DNA of 64,000 bases from Alphaproteobacteria bacterium (GTDB taxonomy: Bacteria > Pseudomonadota > Alphaproteobacteria > Caulobacterales > Caulobacteraceae), in the NCBI GenBank assembly GCA_025359785.1, contig JANYET010000014.1, positions 1 to 64,000 of the forward strand. Direction: 5' to 3'. The stretch's first letter is position 1, and every line of letters begins with the position of its first letter. Of the stretch, positions 36,031 through 44,428 are shown one piece after another. The translations under genes were made by a program, and so were the position numbers. The notes beneath the pieces are model-generated. The model made no database searches and had not been told where the DNA came from. It saw only the letters and a program-made list of their open reading frames with translations.

Positions 36031-37287
36031 ATGAGCCTGGCCCAGGATACGCCGCTTGCGGTTATCGCGCGCAGCCGGCGCGCCTTTCGACGTCTGCCGG
36101 AGCTCGAGGGCGCGCCGACCGTCTTCCGCGCAGCCGTTCGCCTGATCGCGCGCAACTGGGCCATCGGCGCCGTCACCTTCACCATGCCGTCCGGTCAGGA
36201 GCTCTATCTTTTCGGCTCTGAGCCTGGGCCGCACGCGCGGATTTCGATCAAGGATTTCCGCTTCATTCGCCGCGCGCTGTCGGCGGGCGATATCGGCTTT
36301 GCCGAGGCCTATATGGCCGGCGAATTCGACACGCCCGACCTGCCCGACCTGCTTTATGTGTTCGCCGCCAACTGGGACCGGGTGCACCACGTCACCATGG
36401 GCAATCCGCTGGCCTGGACAATCAACCGTATCCGCCACGCGCTCAGGCCCAACAGCCGTGAGGGCTCCAAGAAGAACATCCACGCTCACTACGACCTGGG
36501 TAACGCCTTCTACGCCCAGTGGCTGGACCGTTCGATGACCTATTCTTCGGCCAAGTACGCGCGGCCCGATCAGCCCCTGCCGGAGGCTCAGACCGCGAAA
36601 TACCAGGCCTTGGCGCAGAGCATGGGCCTGCAGTCCGGCCAGAGCGTGTTGGAGATCGGCTGTGGATGGGGCGGTTTCGCCGAGTACGCCGCGCGCGAGG
36701 TCGGCGCGAAGGTCACGGCGATCACCATCTCCAAGGAGCAGTACGCCTACGCCAGACAGCGGATCTTCGATGCTGGTCTGGCTGAACGCGCCGAGATCAA
36801 GATGGTCGACTACCGCGACGTCGAGGGCCGGTTCGACCGGGTAGCCTCCATCGAGATGTTCGAGGCGGTGGGCGAGCGCTATTGGCCCGCCTATTTCGGC
36901 AAGATCAGCGATACCCTGGCGCCTGGCGGCCGCGCCGGCCTGCAGATCATCACCATCAAGGACCAGTACTTCGAGGAGTACCGCAGCCGGTCCGATTTCA
37001 TCCAGAAGTACATCTTCCCGGGCGGCATGCTGCCTTCGGAGGAGCGCCTGCGGAAAGTCACCGACAAGGCGGGATTCGTCTGGACCGGCATCGAACGCTT
37101 CGGTCACGACTATGCCGACACCCTGGCGGAATGGCACGCGAACTTCGATGCCCACTGGCCGCAGATCTGGCCGCTGGGTTTCGATGAGCGGTTCCGCAAG
37201 CTCTGGAAGTTCTACCTCAGCTACTGCGAGGCCGGCTTCCGGACAGAGCGCACCAGCGTCGTGCAGCTCTCGCTCGCGAAAGCCTGA
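36031..37287 (+). CDS. cfa: Cyclopropane-fatty-acyl-phospholipid synthase
   Basis: A 418-residue SAM-dependent enzyme that methylenates unsaturated acyl chains of membrane phospholipids. The methyltransferase core has HAHYDLGNAFYAQWLD, the SAM-binding LEIGCGWGGFAEYAA, ITISKEQYAYAR, and IEMFEAVGERYWPAYF, then FIQKYIFPGGMLPS and the C-terminal YLSYCEAGFRTERTSVVQLSLAK. The N-terminal lipid-binding domain spans about 1-140. ATG 36031 follows a GGGGGA run. Divergent from kdsA across about 185 bases that hold both promoters. Confidence 0.95.
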   Translation: MSLAQDTPLAVIARSRRAFRRLPELEGAPTVFRAAVRLIARNWAIGAVTFTMPSGQELYLFGSEPGPHARISIKDFRFIRRALSAGDIGFAEAYMAGEFDTPDLPDLLYVFAANWDRVHHVTMGNPLAWTINRIRHALRPNSREGSKKNIHAHYDLGNAFYAQWLDRSMTYSSAKYARPDQPLPEAQTAKYQALAQSMGLQSGQSVLEIGCGWGGFAEYAAREVGAKVTAITISKEQYAYARQRIFDAGLAERAEIKMVDYRDVEGRFDRVASIEMFEAVGERYWPAYFGKISDTLAPGGRAGLQIITIKDQYFEEYRSRSDFIQKYIFPGGMLPSEERLRKVTDKAGFVWTGIERFGHDYADTLAEWHANFDAHWPQIWPLGFDERFRKLWKFYLSYCEAGFRTERTSVVQLSLAKA

Positions 37288-37331
37288 AAAGCCCCCTTCT
37301 GCTGACGCATGGCGGCGCTTAAGTAGCGGCC

Positions 37332-38348
37332 ATGACCATCGCGCCCTCGCAAGTCTCTTCCGGCGTCCTCGACACCATCGGCGACACGCCGTTGATCCGG
37401 CTGAAGCACGCCAGCGCGATCACGGGCTGTGAGATCCTCGGCAAGGCCGAGTTCATGAACCCGGGCCAGTCGGTCAAGGACCGCGCCGCGCTGTTCATGA
37501 TCCGCGACGCCGAGGCCAAGGGCCTGATCCGACCGGGCGGCCGCATCGTCGAGGGCACCGCGGGCAACACCGGCATCGGCCTGGCCATGGTCGCCAAGGC
37601 GCTCGGCTATCGCTGCACCATCGTCATCCCGCGCAACCAGAGCCAGGAGAAGAAGGACGCCGTTCGGCTCTATGGCGCCGACCTGGTCGAGGTGGACCCG
37701 GTCCCCTACGCCAACGAGATGAACTATGTGAAGGTCTCCCATCGGTTGGCGGAAAAGCTGAACGCCGAGGAGCCGGCCGGCGCGCTCTGGGCCAACCAGT
37801 TCGACAACGTCGCCAATCGCCAGGCTCACGCCCAGGGCACCGGCCCGGAGATCTGGGCTCAGACGGACGGCGCGGTGGACGGCTTCATCTGCGCCATCGG
37901 CTCGGGCGGCACCCTCGCCGGCGTGGCCCAGGCGCTGCGGGCGCGAAAGCCCGAGGTCGCAATCGGTCTCGCCGACCCCGAAGGCTCGGCGCTGTTCAAC
38001 TATTACACGGCCGGAGAACTGAAGGCCGAGGGAACCTCGATCACAGAGGGCATCGGCCAGGGTCGGATCACCGCCAACCTGGAAGGCCTCGCCATCGACC
38101 ACGCCTACCGGATTCTGGATAGCGAGCTCCTGGCGGTGGTCTACGATCTGCTGGAACACGAGGGTCTGCTGATGGGCGGCTCGACGGGTATCAATGTCGC
38201 CGGGGCAATCCGACTGGCCCGCGATCTCGGTCCCGGCAAGACCATCGTCACCATCCTGTGCGACGGCGGCCAGCGGTATCAGTCGAAGATATTCAATCCG
38301 AGTTTCCTCGAGCAGCATGGCCTGCCCAAGCCCGCGTGGATGGCATGA
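37332..38348 (+). CDS. cysK: Cysteine synthase A
   Basis: A 338-residue fold-type II PLP enzyme that makes cysteine from O-acetylserine and sulfide. PLP lysine K49 in NPGQSVKDRAA, phosphate loop EGTAGNTGIGLA, NPGQ and GSGGTLAGVA segments are present; the stretch NQSQEKKDAVRLYGADLVEVDPVPYANEMNYVKVS is an insertion seen in a longer alphaproteobacterial branch. Its stop overlaps the ATG of the sulfurtransferase gene (ATGA), a sign of joint sulfur metabolism. Confidence 0.93.
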   Translation: MTIAPSQVSSGVLDTIGDTPLIRLKHASAITGCEILGKAEFMNPGQSVKDRAALFMIRDAEAKGLIRPGGRIVEGTAGNTGIGLAMVAKALGYRCTIVIPRNQSQEKKDAVRLYGADLVEVDPVPYANEMNYVKVSHRLAEKLNAEEPAGALWANQFDNVANRQAHAQGTGPEIWAQTDGAVDGFICAIGSGGTLAGVAQALRARKPEVAIGLADPEGSALFNYYTAGELKAEGTSITEGIGQGRITANLEGLAIDHAYRILDSELLAVVYDLLEHEGLLMGGSTGINVAGAIRLARDLGPGKTIVTILCDGGQRYQSKIFNPSFLEQHGLPKPAWMA

Positions 38349-39187
38349 CCGATCCCCTCGTCTCCACCGCCTGGCTGGCCGAGCGGCTGGAGCGCCCCGA
38401 CCTGCGGATCCTCGACGGCAGCTGGTGGATGCCGGCCGAAGGCCGATCCGGTCATGCCGAATATCTCGAGGCGCACATTCCGGGCGCGGTCTTCTTCGAC
38501 ATCGACGCCATTGCCGACCGCACGGTCGATCTGCCCCACATGCTGCCGACGCCCGAAGAATTCACCGCGGCCGCGGGCCGCCTTGGCCTCAGCCGGGATG
38601 CGACGATCGTCACCTACGACACCTTCGGCATTCGCGCAGCGGCGCGGGTCTGGTGGACCCTTCGGGTGATGGGCTTCACCCGGGTGTTCGTGCTGGACGG
38701 CGGTCTGAGGACCTGGCGCGCGGAAGGCAGACGGCTGGAGGCCGGTGAGACGATCCCCTCGCCGACCACACTGTCGCCCAGCTTCGACGCGAGCCTGGTC
38801 CGCACCCTGAACGAGGTCCGGGCTCTGGTCACGTCGCACGCCGAGCAGATCGTCGATGCCCGCGGCGGACCGCGCTTTCGCGGCGAGGTTCCCGAACCCC
38901 GTGCGAGCCTGCGATCAGGCCATATGCCCGGCGCGCGCAACGTCGCCTTCGACGGCCTGCTCGACGCCGACGGGCGCATGAAGCCAGCCGCCACCCTAGC
39001 CGCCATCTTCCAGGGCGCCGGGATAGACCTCGATCAACCGATCGTCACCACCTGCGGGTCAGGGGTCACGGCCTCTGTCGTGGCCCTGGCGCTGGCGCGC
39101 CTGGGGCGGGACCGCGCGGCGGTCTACGACGGCTCCTGGACCGAATGGGGCGGCCTGGCGGATACGCCGGTGGCGACGGGCGCTTAG
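38345..39187 (+). CDS. sseA: 3-mercaptopyruvate sulfurtransferase
   Basis: A 280-residue tandem rhodanese protein. The inactive first domain (LVSTAWLAERL, HIPGAVFFDIDAIADRTVDLPHMLP) and the active second domain with C237 in TCGSGVTA, the six-residue loop spelling of mercaptopyruvate rather than thiosulfate sulfurtransferases. It would move sulfur from 3-mercaptopyruvate to thiophilic acceptors. Coupled to cysK by a 4-base overlap. Its stop lies two bases before the convergent lipoprotein gene's stop. Confidence 0.92.
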   Translation: MTDPLVSTAWLAERLERPDLRILDGSWWMPAEGRSGHAEYLEAHIPGAVFFDIDAIADRTVDLPHMLPTPEEFTAAAGRLGLSRDATIVTYDTFGIRAAARVWWTLRVMGFTRVFVLDGGLRTWRAEGRRLEAGETIPSPTTLSPSFDASLVRTLNEVRALVTSHAEQIVDARGGPRFRGEVPEPRASLRSGHMPGARNVAFDGLLDADGRMKPAATLAAIFQGAGIDLDQPIVTTCGSGVTASVVALALARLGRDRAAVYDGSWTEWGGLADTPVATGA

Positions 39188-39189
39188 GC

Positions 39190-40287
39190 CTAGCGAAAGG
39201 GCGGGGCGTAGAGCAGCCCGGGCTTCGGCGCGTTCCATAGCGCGTTCAGACCGCGGTCCAGCTTCAGCGCCGAATCTGAGCCCACATCGCGCTGGAAAAT
39301 CTCGTGATAGGCGCCGACCTGGCGGATCACCTGGAACGCCCAGTCCTTATTCAAGCCCAGCAGCGGACCGTAGTCGCCATCGACCCCCAACAGTCGCCGG
39401 GTCTGCGAATCCACAGACGTCTCGCGAGCCTGCACGACCGTCTTGGAGGTCAGGCCCAGTTCCTCACCCAGGATCGTCGCATAGACCGTCCAGCGAACAA
39501 TGTCGGCCCAGACGGGATCGTTCTGCCGCACGACCGGTCCCAGCGGCTCCTTGGAGATCACATCGGGCAGGATCACATGGGCGCCGGGATTGTTCAGCAC
39601 CGATCGTGACCCGGCCAGCGCCGAGATGTCGGCGGTGAAGACGTCGCAACCATCGTTCTCATAGCGTTTGCGGGCCTCCGCCTCAGTGGCCACCACGACG
39701 GGCTTGTAGGTCAGGCCGCGCGCCCGGAAATAGTCGGCGAGATTGTCCTGGCTGGCCGTGCCGGACTGCACGCAGATGCGGGCGCCGGACAGCTCGGCGG
39801 CCGTGGTCAGGCCCAGCGCCTTGGGCGCCAGGAACCCCTGCCCGTCGAAATAGGTGGTGGCGGCGAAGTCGAGCCCGAGGCCTGCGTCCCGCGAGAACGA
39901 CCACGATGTATTGCGCGACAAAAGGTCGATCTCGCCGCGCTGCAGGGCCCCAAACCGGTCCGGCCCGGAGATTGGCGTGAACCTTACCTTGTCGGCGTCG
40001 CCCAGCACCGCGGCGGCCACCGCGCGGCAGAAATCGACATCGAAACCGCGCCATGCGCCGCGGAAGTCCGGATAGGCAAAGCCTGGCAGGCCTGGGTTCA
40101 CGCCACAGGCGACGTAGCCGCGCTTGCGCACCGCGCTCAGCACCTTGCTGGAGCTCGCCTTGTAGTGGGTCGCGGGGCTCGCGGCATCCTTCACGCTGGG
40201 CACGGGCGTGGCGACAGGCTTCGAGCCGCCATCGCAGGCGCTCAGGGTCAGGACCGCTAGTCCCGCCAGGGCGAGCCGCCGGATCAT
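39190..40287 (-). CDS. Amino-acid ABC transporter substrate-binding lipoprotein (AapJ-like), orphan
   Basis: A 365-residue periplasmic binding protein. Lipoprotein signal ends in the lipobox LSAC (C18). The mature part matches general L-amino-acid binding proteins: VRKRGYVACGVNPGLPGFAYPDFRGAWRGFDVDFCRAVAAAVLGD, the SRNTSWSFSRDAGLGLDFA block and GARICVQSGTASQDNLADYF. AAGGAG stands before ATG 40287. No permease or ATPase gene is near, and a lipid anchor is unusual for AapJ, so it may serve distant transporters or act as a sensor. Confidence 0.87.
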   Translation of the reverse strand: MIRRLALAGLAVLTLSACDGGSKPVATPVPSVKDAASPATHYKASSSKVLSAVRKRGYVACGVNPGLPGFAYPDFRGAWRGFDVDFCRAVAAAVLGDADKVRFTPISGPDRFGALQRGEIDLLSRNTSWSFSRDAGLGLDFAATTYFDGQGFLAPKALGLTTAAELSGARICVQSGTASQDNLADYFRARGLTYKPVVVATEAEARKRYENDGCDVFTADISALAGSRSVLNNPGAHVILPDVISKEPLGPVVRQNDPVWADIVRWTVYATILGEELGLTSKTVVQARETSVDSQTRRLLGVDGDYGPLLGLNKDWAFQVIRQVGAYHEIFQRDVGSDSALKLDRGLNALWNAPKPGLLYAPPFR

Positions 40288-40301
40288 CCGTGCTCCTTGA
40301 A

Positions 40302-40322
40302 AGAGCCCCACGCGCGGGCTCT
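40302..40322. other. Hairpin in the divergent promoter region before metC
   Basis: AGAGCCC (40302-40308) pairs with GGGCTCT (40316-40322) around a 7-base loop, between the divergent starts of the binding-protein gene and metC. No T tract follows on either strand, so it may be an operator or leader stem rather than a terminator. Confidence 0.3.
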
Positions 40323-40369
40323 AAGTGCGTCGGGCACTGTCGCCCGTCAGCCTAGGCCCCGCAACCCGT

Positions 40370-41551
40370 ATGCCCAAGACGACCGGACCGCGCGAGGACA
40401 CCCGCCTGATCCGCGCCGGCCAGAGCGCGACGCCGGCCGCCAAGACGGTGGGCCCTGCCGTGCAGAAGGGCTCGACCGTCCTGCTACCTGACGCCGCCAG
40501 CCTCTATGACGACGGCGGCCGCCTCACCTATGGCCGGCAAGGGCTATCGGCCCAGTTCGCCCTGCGCGAAGCCCTGGCTGAGCTCGAGCACGCCAAGGCC
40601 GTCAGCCTCTATCCCTCGGGCATCGCCGCGCTGACGGGCGCCCTGCTGGCGGTGCTGAAGGCCGGCGACACGGTGCTGGTCACCGACGCCATCTACAAGC
40701 CGACCCGGCGGTTCTGCGACCATGTCCTGAAGCGGTTCGGGGTCGGCGTGCGCTATTTTGATCCGCGCCAAACCCCCGAAGCGCTGGTTGGCGAGGCTTC
40801 GGAGGCGACGCGCCTGATCCTCATGGAATCGCCCGGATCCCTCAGTTTCGAGATGCAGGACGTGGGCCGCGTCGCGGAACTCGCCCGCGCGCGCCGCATC
40901 CTGACCGTGGCCGACAACACCTGGGGCGCCGGCTATCTTCACCGCCCGCTGGATCATGGCGTCGATATCTCGGTCCAGGCGCTGACCAAGTACGTCGCCG
41001 GCCACTCCGACGTCTTCATGGGCTCAGCCGCGGTCAACGATCCGAAGCTCGCCCGGCTCCTTGATGATGGCGTTCACAACCTGGGCTGGGCCGTGGCGGG
41101 CGATGAGGCCTACCAGGTGCTCCGCGGGCTGCGCACCCTGCCCACCCGGCTGGCCCGGCAGGGCGACAGCGGCCTTGCCGTCGCCGCCTGGCTTCGTGAC
41201 CGGCCCGAAGTGATCGAGGTCTTCCATCCTGGCCTGCCCGGTGCGCCGGACCACGCACTCTGGAAACGGGACTACACCGGCGCCTGCGGGCTCTTCGCCT
41301 TTTCGCTGAAGCCCGGCCCTGAGGTCGCGGTCAACGCCTTCCTGGACGCGCTCCGGCTGTTCGGCCTGGGCTTTTCCTGGGGCGGCTTCGAGAGCCTGGC
41401 CATCGCCTGCGATCCCCAACTCAAGGTACGCGGGTTTCATCCCGACTACGGCGGCCCGCTGATCCGCCTGCACATCGGCCTGGAAGACCCCGCTGACCTG
41501 ATCGACGACCTGGCGCGCGGGCTGGACATCTACACCGCAAAGGCTGGCTGA
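40370..41551 (+). CDS. metC: Cystathionine beta-lyase
   Basis: A 393-residue Cys/Met-metabolism PLP enzyme. It has KGSTVLLPDA, TYGRQG, LYPSGIAALTGALLAVLKAGD, DNTWGAGYL and the PLP lysine K207 in VQALTKYVAGHSDVFMG, with SWGGFESLA near the C-terminus, the spelling of MetC beta-lyases. It cleaves cystathionine to homocysteine on the way to methionine, and fits with cysK and hom in the same window. ATG 40370 lacks a strong ribosome-binding site. A kinase gene follows after two bases. Confidence 0.9.
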   Translation: MPKTTGPREDTRLIRAGQSATPAAKTVGPAVQKGSTVLLPDAASLYDDGGRLTYGRQGLSAQFALREALAELEHAKAVSLYPSGIAALTGALLAVLKAGDTVLVTDAIYKPTRRFCDHVLKRFGVGVRYFDPRQTPEALVGEASEATRLILMESPGSLSFEMQDVGRVAELARARRILTVADNTWGAGYLHRPLDHGVDISVQALTKYVAGHSDVFMGSAAVNDPKLARLLDDGVHNLGWAVAGDEAYQVLRGLRTLPTRLARQGDSGLAVAAWLRDRPEVIEVFHPGLPGAPDHALWKRDYTGACGLFAFSLKPGPEVAVNAFLDALRLFGLGFSWGGFESLAIACDPQLKVRGFHPDYGGPLIRLHIGLEDPADLIDDLARGLDIYTAKAG

Positions 41552-41553
41552 GC

Positions 41554-42411
41554 GTGGCGTTGAACGAAATCGACCTGGACCGATTCATCGCCGAGGAGGG
41601 CCTGCCCGACAGTTTTCGCCGGACCGCGGAACTGGTCTGCGAGCCCCTGGCGGCCCGCGCCCAGCGCCGACGTATCGACCGCAAACGTTGCGCCGTCATC
41701 GGCCTCTGCGGCGCGCAGGGCTCGGGTAAGAGCACCGTCGCCAAATACGCCGCCCGGCTGCTGGAAGCGCGCGGCATGCGCACGGTGGCCCTGTCGCTCG
41801 ACGACTTCTACCTGACCCACGACGCCCGCCAGCGGCTGGCGCGCGAAATCCACCCGCTGCTGGCGGTCCGCGGCCCGCCCGGCACGCACGACGTCGGCAT
41901 GGCCGGCGCGGCACTCGATCAGCTGCGCAGTAAGGGCAAGGTCGCCCTGCCCCGCTTTGACAAGGCCACGGACAACCGCACCCCGCGTGGGACCTGGACG
42001 ACGGTGGCCTCGCCGGTCGATGTGGTCCTTTTGGAAGGCTGGTGCGTCGGCGCGGTGAGCCAGGGCCGCGCGGCGCTGGCCACATCCATCAACGATCTGG
42101 AACGCGATGAGGACCCCAAGGCCATCTGGCGCACTTACGTCAACGACCAGCTGGACGGGCCCTACCAGCCGCTCTTCGCACGCCTGCACGACCTGATCCT
42201 GCTGGAGGCGCGGAGTTTCGAGGTGGTCGCCGGCTGGCGGGCCGAGCAGGAAGCCAAGCTTCGGGCGCGCGGCCTGGGCGGCATGGACGAGGCCGAAATC
42301 GCCCGCTTCGTCGCCCACTACGAGCGCCTGACCCGCTGGATCCTGGCGGAAATGCCCGGCCGCGCCGATTGGGTCGTGACGCTCGACGCTGATCGTCAAC
42401 CCTACGCCTGA
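41554..42411 (+). CDS. P-loop kinase, D-glycerate 3-kinase-like
   Basis: A 285-residue protein with Walker A GAQGSGKST (about 53-61), the LSLDDFYLTHDARQRLA block, RGPPGTHDVGM and LLEGWCVGA, the spelling of plant-type glycerate 3-kinase and its bacterial relatives (also related to uridine/pantothenate kinases). It would phosphorylate D-glycerate to 3-phosphoglycerate. GTG start two bases after metC, so they are co-transcribed, which does not suggest a glycerate pathway here. A tRNA-Arg follows on the other strand. Confidence 0.75.
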   Translation: MALNEIDLDRFIAEEGLPDSFRRTAELVCEPLAARAQRRRIDRKRCAVIGLCGAQGSGKSTVAKYAARLLEARGMRTVALSLDDFYLTHDARQRLAREIHPLLAVRGPPGTHDVGMAGAALDQLRSKGKVALPRFDKATDNRTPRGTWTTVASPVDVVLLEGWCVGAVSQGRAALATSINDLERDEDPKAIWRTYVNDQLDGPYQPLFARLHDLILLEARSFEVVAGWRAEQEAKLRARGLGGMDEAEIARFVAHYERLTRWILAEMPGRADWVVTLDADRQPYA

Positions 42412-42416
42412 GGTCC

Positions 42417-42493
42417 TGGCGCGCCCTGCAGGACTCGAACCTGCAACCGCTCGCTTAGAAGGCGAGTGCTCTATCCGGTTGAGCTAAGGGCGC
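42417..42493 (-). tRNA. tRNA-Arg (UCU anticodon)
   Basis: 77 bases including encoded CCA (42417-42419). Acceptor GCGCCCT pairs with AGGGCGC; D arm AGCTCAACCGGATAGAGC; anticodon stem CTCGC/GCGAG with loop CTTCTAA, anticodon TCT; T loop TTCGAGT. It lies six bases past the stop of the kinase gene, on the opposite strand. Confidence 0.96.
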
Positions 42494-42505
42494 TGAGACC
42501 AGCGT

Positions 42506-42671
42506 CTAGTGTGCTGGATCTGAAGTTTGCCTCTGTTGCGGTCAAGTTCGGAGCGAACTTCAAATCCAAGAAGCACACTAGAAAACATATACTTTACGAG
42601 TTTCCTGATCGCTTCCGAAGCTCGTCCGAGCTTGCCACAGTCACTTTCGAACTTCGGAATCGGGACACTAG
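42506..42671. repeat. CTAGTG-bounded inverted repeat element between tRNA-Arg and the NDUFS4-like gene
   Basis: Two imperfect inverted arms lie at 42506-42530 and 42551-42581 (each outer end reads CTAGTGTGC). A second related arm at 42648-42671 again ends in CTAG on the outside (GAACTTCGGAATCGGGACACTAG, read inward) and has a partner TTCCGAAG at 42613-42620. All share the core GAAGTT or AACTTC. The last CTAG supplies the stop codon of the minus-strand NDUFS4-like gene. The whole stretch is visibly lower in GC than its surroundings. Looks like a small non-autonomous or palindromic dispersed element. Confidence 0.6.
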
Positions 42672-42973
42672 TGGGTCCACGGGACCTTGCGGCCGAAGGC
42701 GAAATTGTCGGCGTAGGTCTTGATGATCCGCTTGGCGGGCTTGGGGTCGATCAGTTGGAAGGCGATCGCGTGCTGGTCGGCGTAGCGGACGGCCTCGTCC
42801 TTGGTCTCGAAAGACAGCCGCACCTGACCCTCGGTATCGCCGGTCTGGGTCCAGCCCATCAGCGGGTCCTGGCGTCTGGCGTCCGTGGGCTCGAACTCCA
42901 GCACCCAGCCGAGGGACTTGGCCTTGCCCGACTGCATGGCGGTCTTGGACGGGCGGAAGATGCGCGCGAGCAT
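42668..42973 (-). CDS. NDUFS4-like complex I accessory subunit (ETC complex I conserved region)
   Basis: A 101-residue homologue of the mitochondrial 18 kDa NDUFS4 subunit, found in alphaproteobacteria. Family signs: ARIFRPSKTAMQSGKAKSLGWVLEFEP, DPLMGWTQTGDTEGQVRLSFETKDEAVRYADQH and the end RIIKTYADNFAFGRKVPWTH. It would attach at the NuoE/F/G arm of complex I. The stop codon TAG lies within the outer CTAG of a repeat element, so the repeat abuts the last codon. tRNA-Pro lies just upstream. Confidence 0.92.
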   Translation of the reverse strand: MLARIFRPSKTAMQSGKAKSLGWVLEFEPTDARRQDPLMGWTQTGDTEGQVRLSFETKDEAVRYADQHAIAFQLIDPKPAKRIIKTYADNFAFGRKVPWTH

Positions 42974-42999
42974 GTCGAAACCCCAATTCGTCTACCGGC

Positions 43000-43076
43000 G
43001 GTGGTCGGGGCGGAGAGATTCGAACTCCCGACCCTCTGCTCCCAAAGCAGATGCGCTACCAGGCTGCGCTACGCCC
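43000..43076 (-). tRNA. tRNA-Pro (UGG anticodon)
   Basis: 77 bases including CCA (43000-43002). Acceptor CGGGGCG pairs with CGCCCCG; D arm AGCGCAGCCTGGTAGCGC; anticodon stem TCTGC/GCAGA with loop TTTGGGA, anticodon TGG; T loop TTCGAAT. Confidence 0.96.
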
Positions 43077-43136
43077 CGAGGGCGCCGGCGGCCCTGCGAT
43101 ATAAGCGTTTTGCTCTTTCGGCAAACAGAAGCCGCC

Positions 43137-43577
43137 CTAGCGCTCGCGGTTCATCAATTTGAAGACCCCGGAGCAGCGCACGACGTCACGGCCACCGACG
43201 TAGGCGCGGCCTTCGGCGAAGGCGACGTCGCGGGTGGCGCGCGTCAGCCGCGCCTCGCCCATTACCCACTCGCCGACCCGGGCCATATGCAGGAAGTCGA
43301 TGGAAAGGTGGATCGTCAGGCCTGTCTTGCCGCTGCCGCGCCAGACCGCGCCGGCCAGCACCCCGTCCATGAAGGCCGACAGCATGCCGCCGTGCACCAG
43401 GCCCAGGCCATTGGCGTGGCGCTTCTGGGCAAAGAAACACTGCTCCGCGACATCAGGGTCGCCGCTCAGCCGGTGGAAATAGGGGCCGTTGAGCGTCGAG
43501 AAGCCGCCACGGCCCTGCGACGGCGCATAACCCTCCGGAGGTTCGGGCGCCGCGATGTCATCGCCGAGGCTGGTCAA
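43137..43577 (-). CDS. PaaI-family hotdog thioesterase
   Basis: A 146-residue hotdog-fold protein. The GLGLVHGGMLSAFMDGVLAGAVW block carries the HGG helix and the acidic residue of PaaI/thioesterase proteins, followed by TIHLSIDFLHMARVGEWVMGEARL. It would hydrolyse acyl-CoA thioesters; the substrate is not readable. The TTG start overlaps the stop of the cyclotransferase gene (TTGA), so both are translated together, although their functions look unrelated. Confidence 0.85.
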   Translation of the reverse strand: MTSLGDDIAAPEPPEGYAPSQGRGGFSTLNGPYFHRLSGDPDVAEQCFFAQKRHANGLGLVHGGMLSAFMDGVLAGAVWRGSGKTGLTIHLSIDFLHMARVGEWVMGEARLTRATRDVAFAEGRAYVGGRDVVRCSGVFKLMNRER

Positions 43578-44365
43578 CGGCCGGCCTTCGGCGGCGTCAG
43601 TCGGATCTCATAGAGATGCGGCCAGTATTTGCCGGTCACGAACAGCCGGTCGTGCTCGCGATCATAGGCGATACCGTTGAGCACCGCGTCCGGGTTACCG
43701 CCCTGGGTCTCCGGCAGGCTCCCCAGGTCGATCCAGGCCTTCACCTTGCCGGTCACCGGGTCGATCCGGGCGATCAGATGGGTCTGCCAGACATTGGCCA
43801 GGATCTCGCCCTTCACCCACTCCAGCTCGTTGAGGTTCGGCACCGGCCGGCCGTCGGCCGTCACCTGGATGTGCCGCACCTCCTTGAAGGTCACCGGATC
43901 ACGGAACCGCAGGATCGGCGTGCCGTCGCTCATGATCAGATGCTTGCCGTCCTGGGTCAGGGCCCAGCCCTCGCCGGCATAGCGAAAGCTGGTCTTCGGC
44001 TTCAGGGCCTTCAGGTCCCAGCGGAAACCGATCTGGTCCTGCCAGGTCAGGCTGAGGATCTCGCCACCCCAGTTGACGATGCCCTCGCCGAACAGGTTGG
44101 CGGCAATGGGCTGGGCCTGAAGCACCACGCCATCGACGAGCCGCACTCGGCGTACATCCGAGCGACCGGGCATGCCGGTGCTCTCGAAGAGATCGCCGCC
44201 CAGGTAGAAAAGCCCCTCGGTGAAGGCCCCGGTGTCGTGCGGATAGATGTGCTTGATGGCGAGCCCGCCCGTCGGAACCGCCGCGACGGCCGGCGGCGCG
44301 ACCGTCGCCGACAACAGGCCCATCCCGACAAGGGCCTGGACCAGTCTTCCAAGGATCGAGGGCAA
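43574..44365 (-). CDS. Glutaminyl-peptide cyclotransferase (beta-propeller type)
   Basis: A 263-residue exported glutamine cyclotransferase that forms N-terminal pyroglutamate. The N-terminus has a signal peptide (LGRLVQALVGMGLLSATVAPPAVAA), and the body the five-bladed propeller repeats typical of the bacterial/plant family: YPHDTGAFTEGLFYLGGDLFESTGMPGRSDVRRV, GEGIVNWGGEILSLTWQDQIGFRWD, GWALTQDGKHLIMSDGTPILRFRDP, LNELEWVKGEILANVWQT, and LNGIAYDREHDRLFVTGKYWPHLYEI. Start TTG 44365 is used since it gives a full signal peptide; the choice is uncertain. Confidence 0.88.
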   Translation of the reverse strand: MPSILGRLVQALVGMGLLSATVAPPAVAAVPTGGLAIKHIYPHDTGAFTEGLFYLGGDLFESTGMPGRSDVRRVRLVDGVVLQAQPIAANLFGEGIVNWGGEILSLTWQDQIGFRWDLKALKPKTSFRYAGEGWALTQDGKHLIMSDGTPILRFRDPVTFKEVRHIQVTADGRPVPNLNELEWVKGEILANVWQTHLIARIDPVTGKVKAWIDLGSLPETQGGNPDAVLNGIAYDREHDRLFVTGKYWPHLYEIRLTPPKAGR

Positions 44366-44428
44366 GCCAGTCTCCCAAGGCGAGGCGTCCCCATCCTTAC
44401 GGGGAGCGGTTCGCCGGAGGCAAGACCG

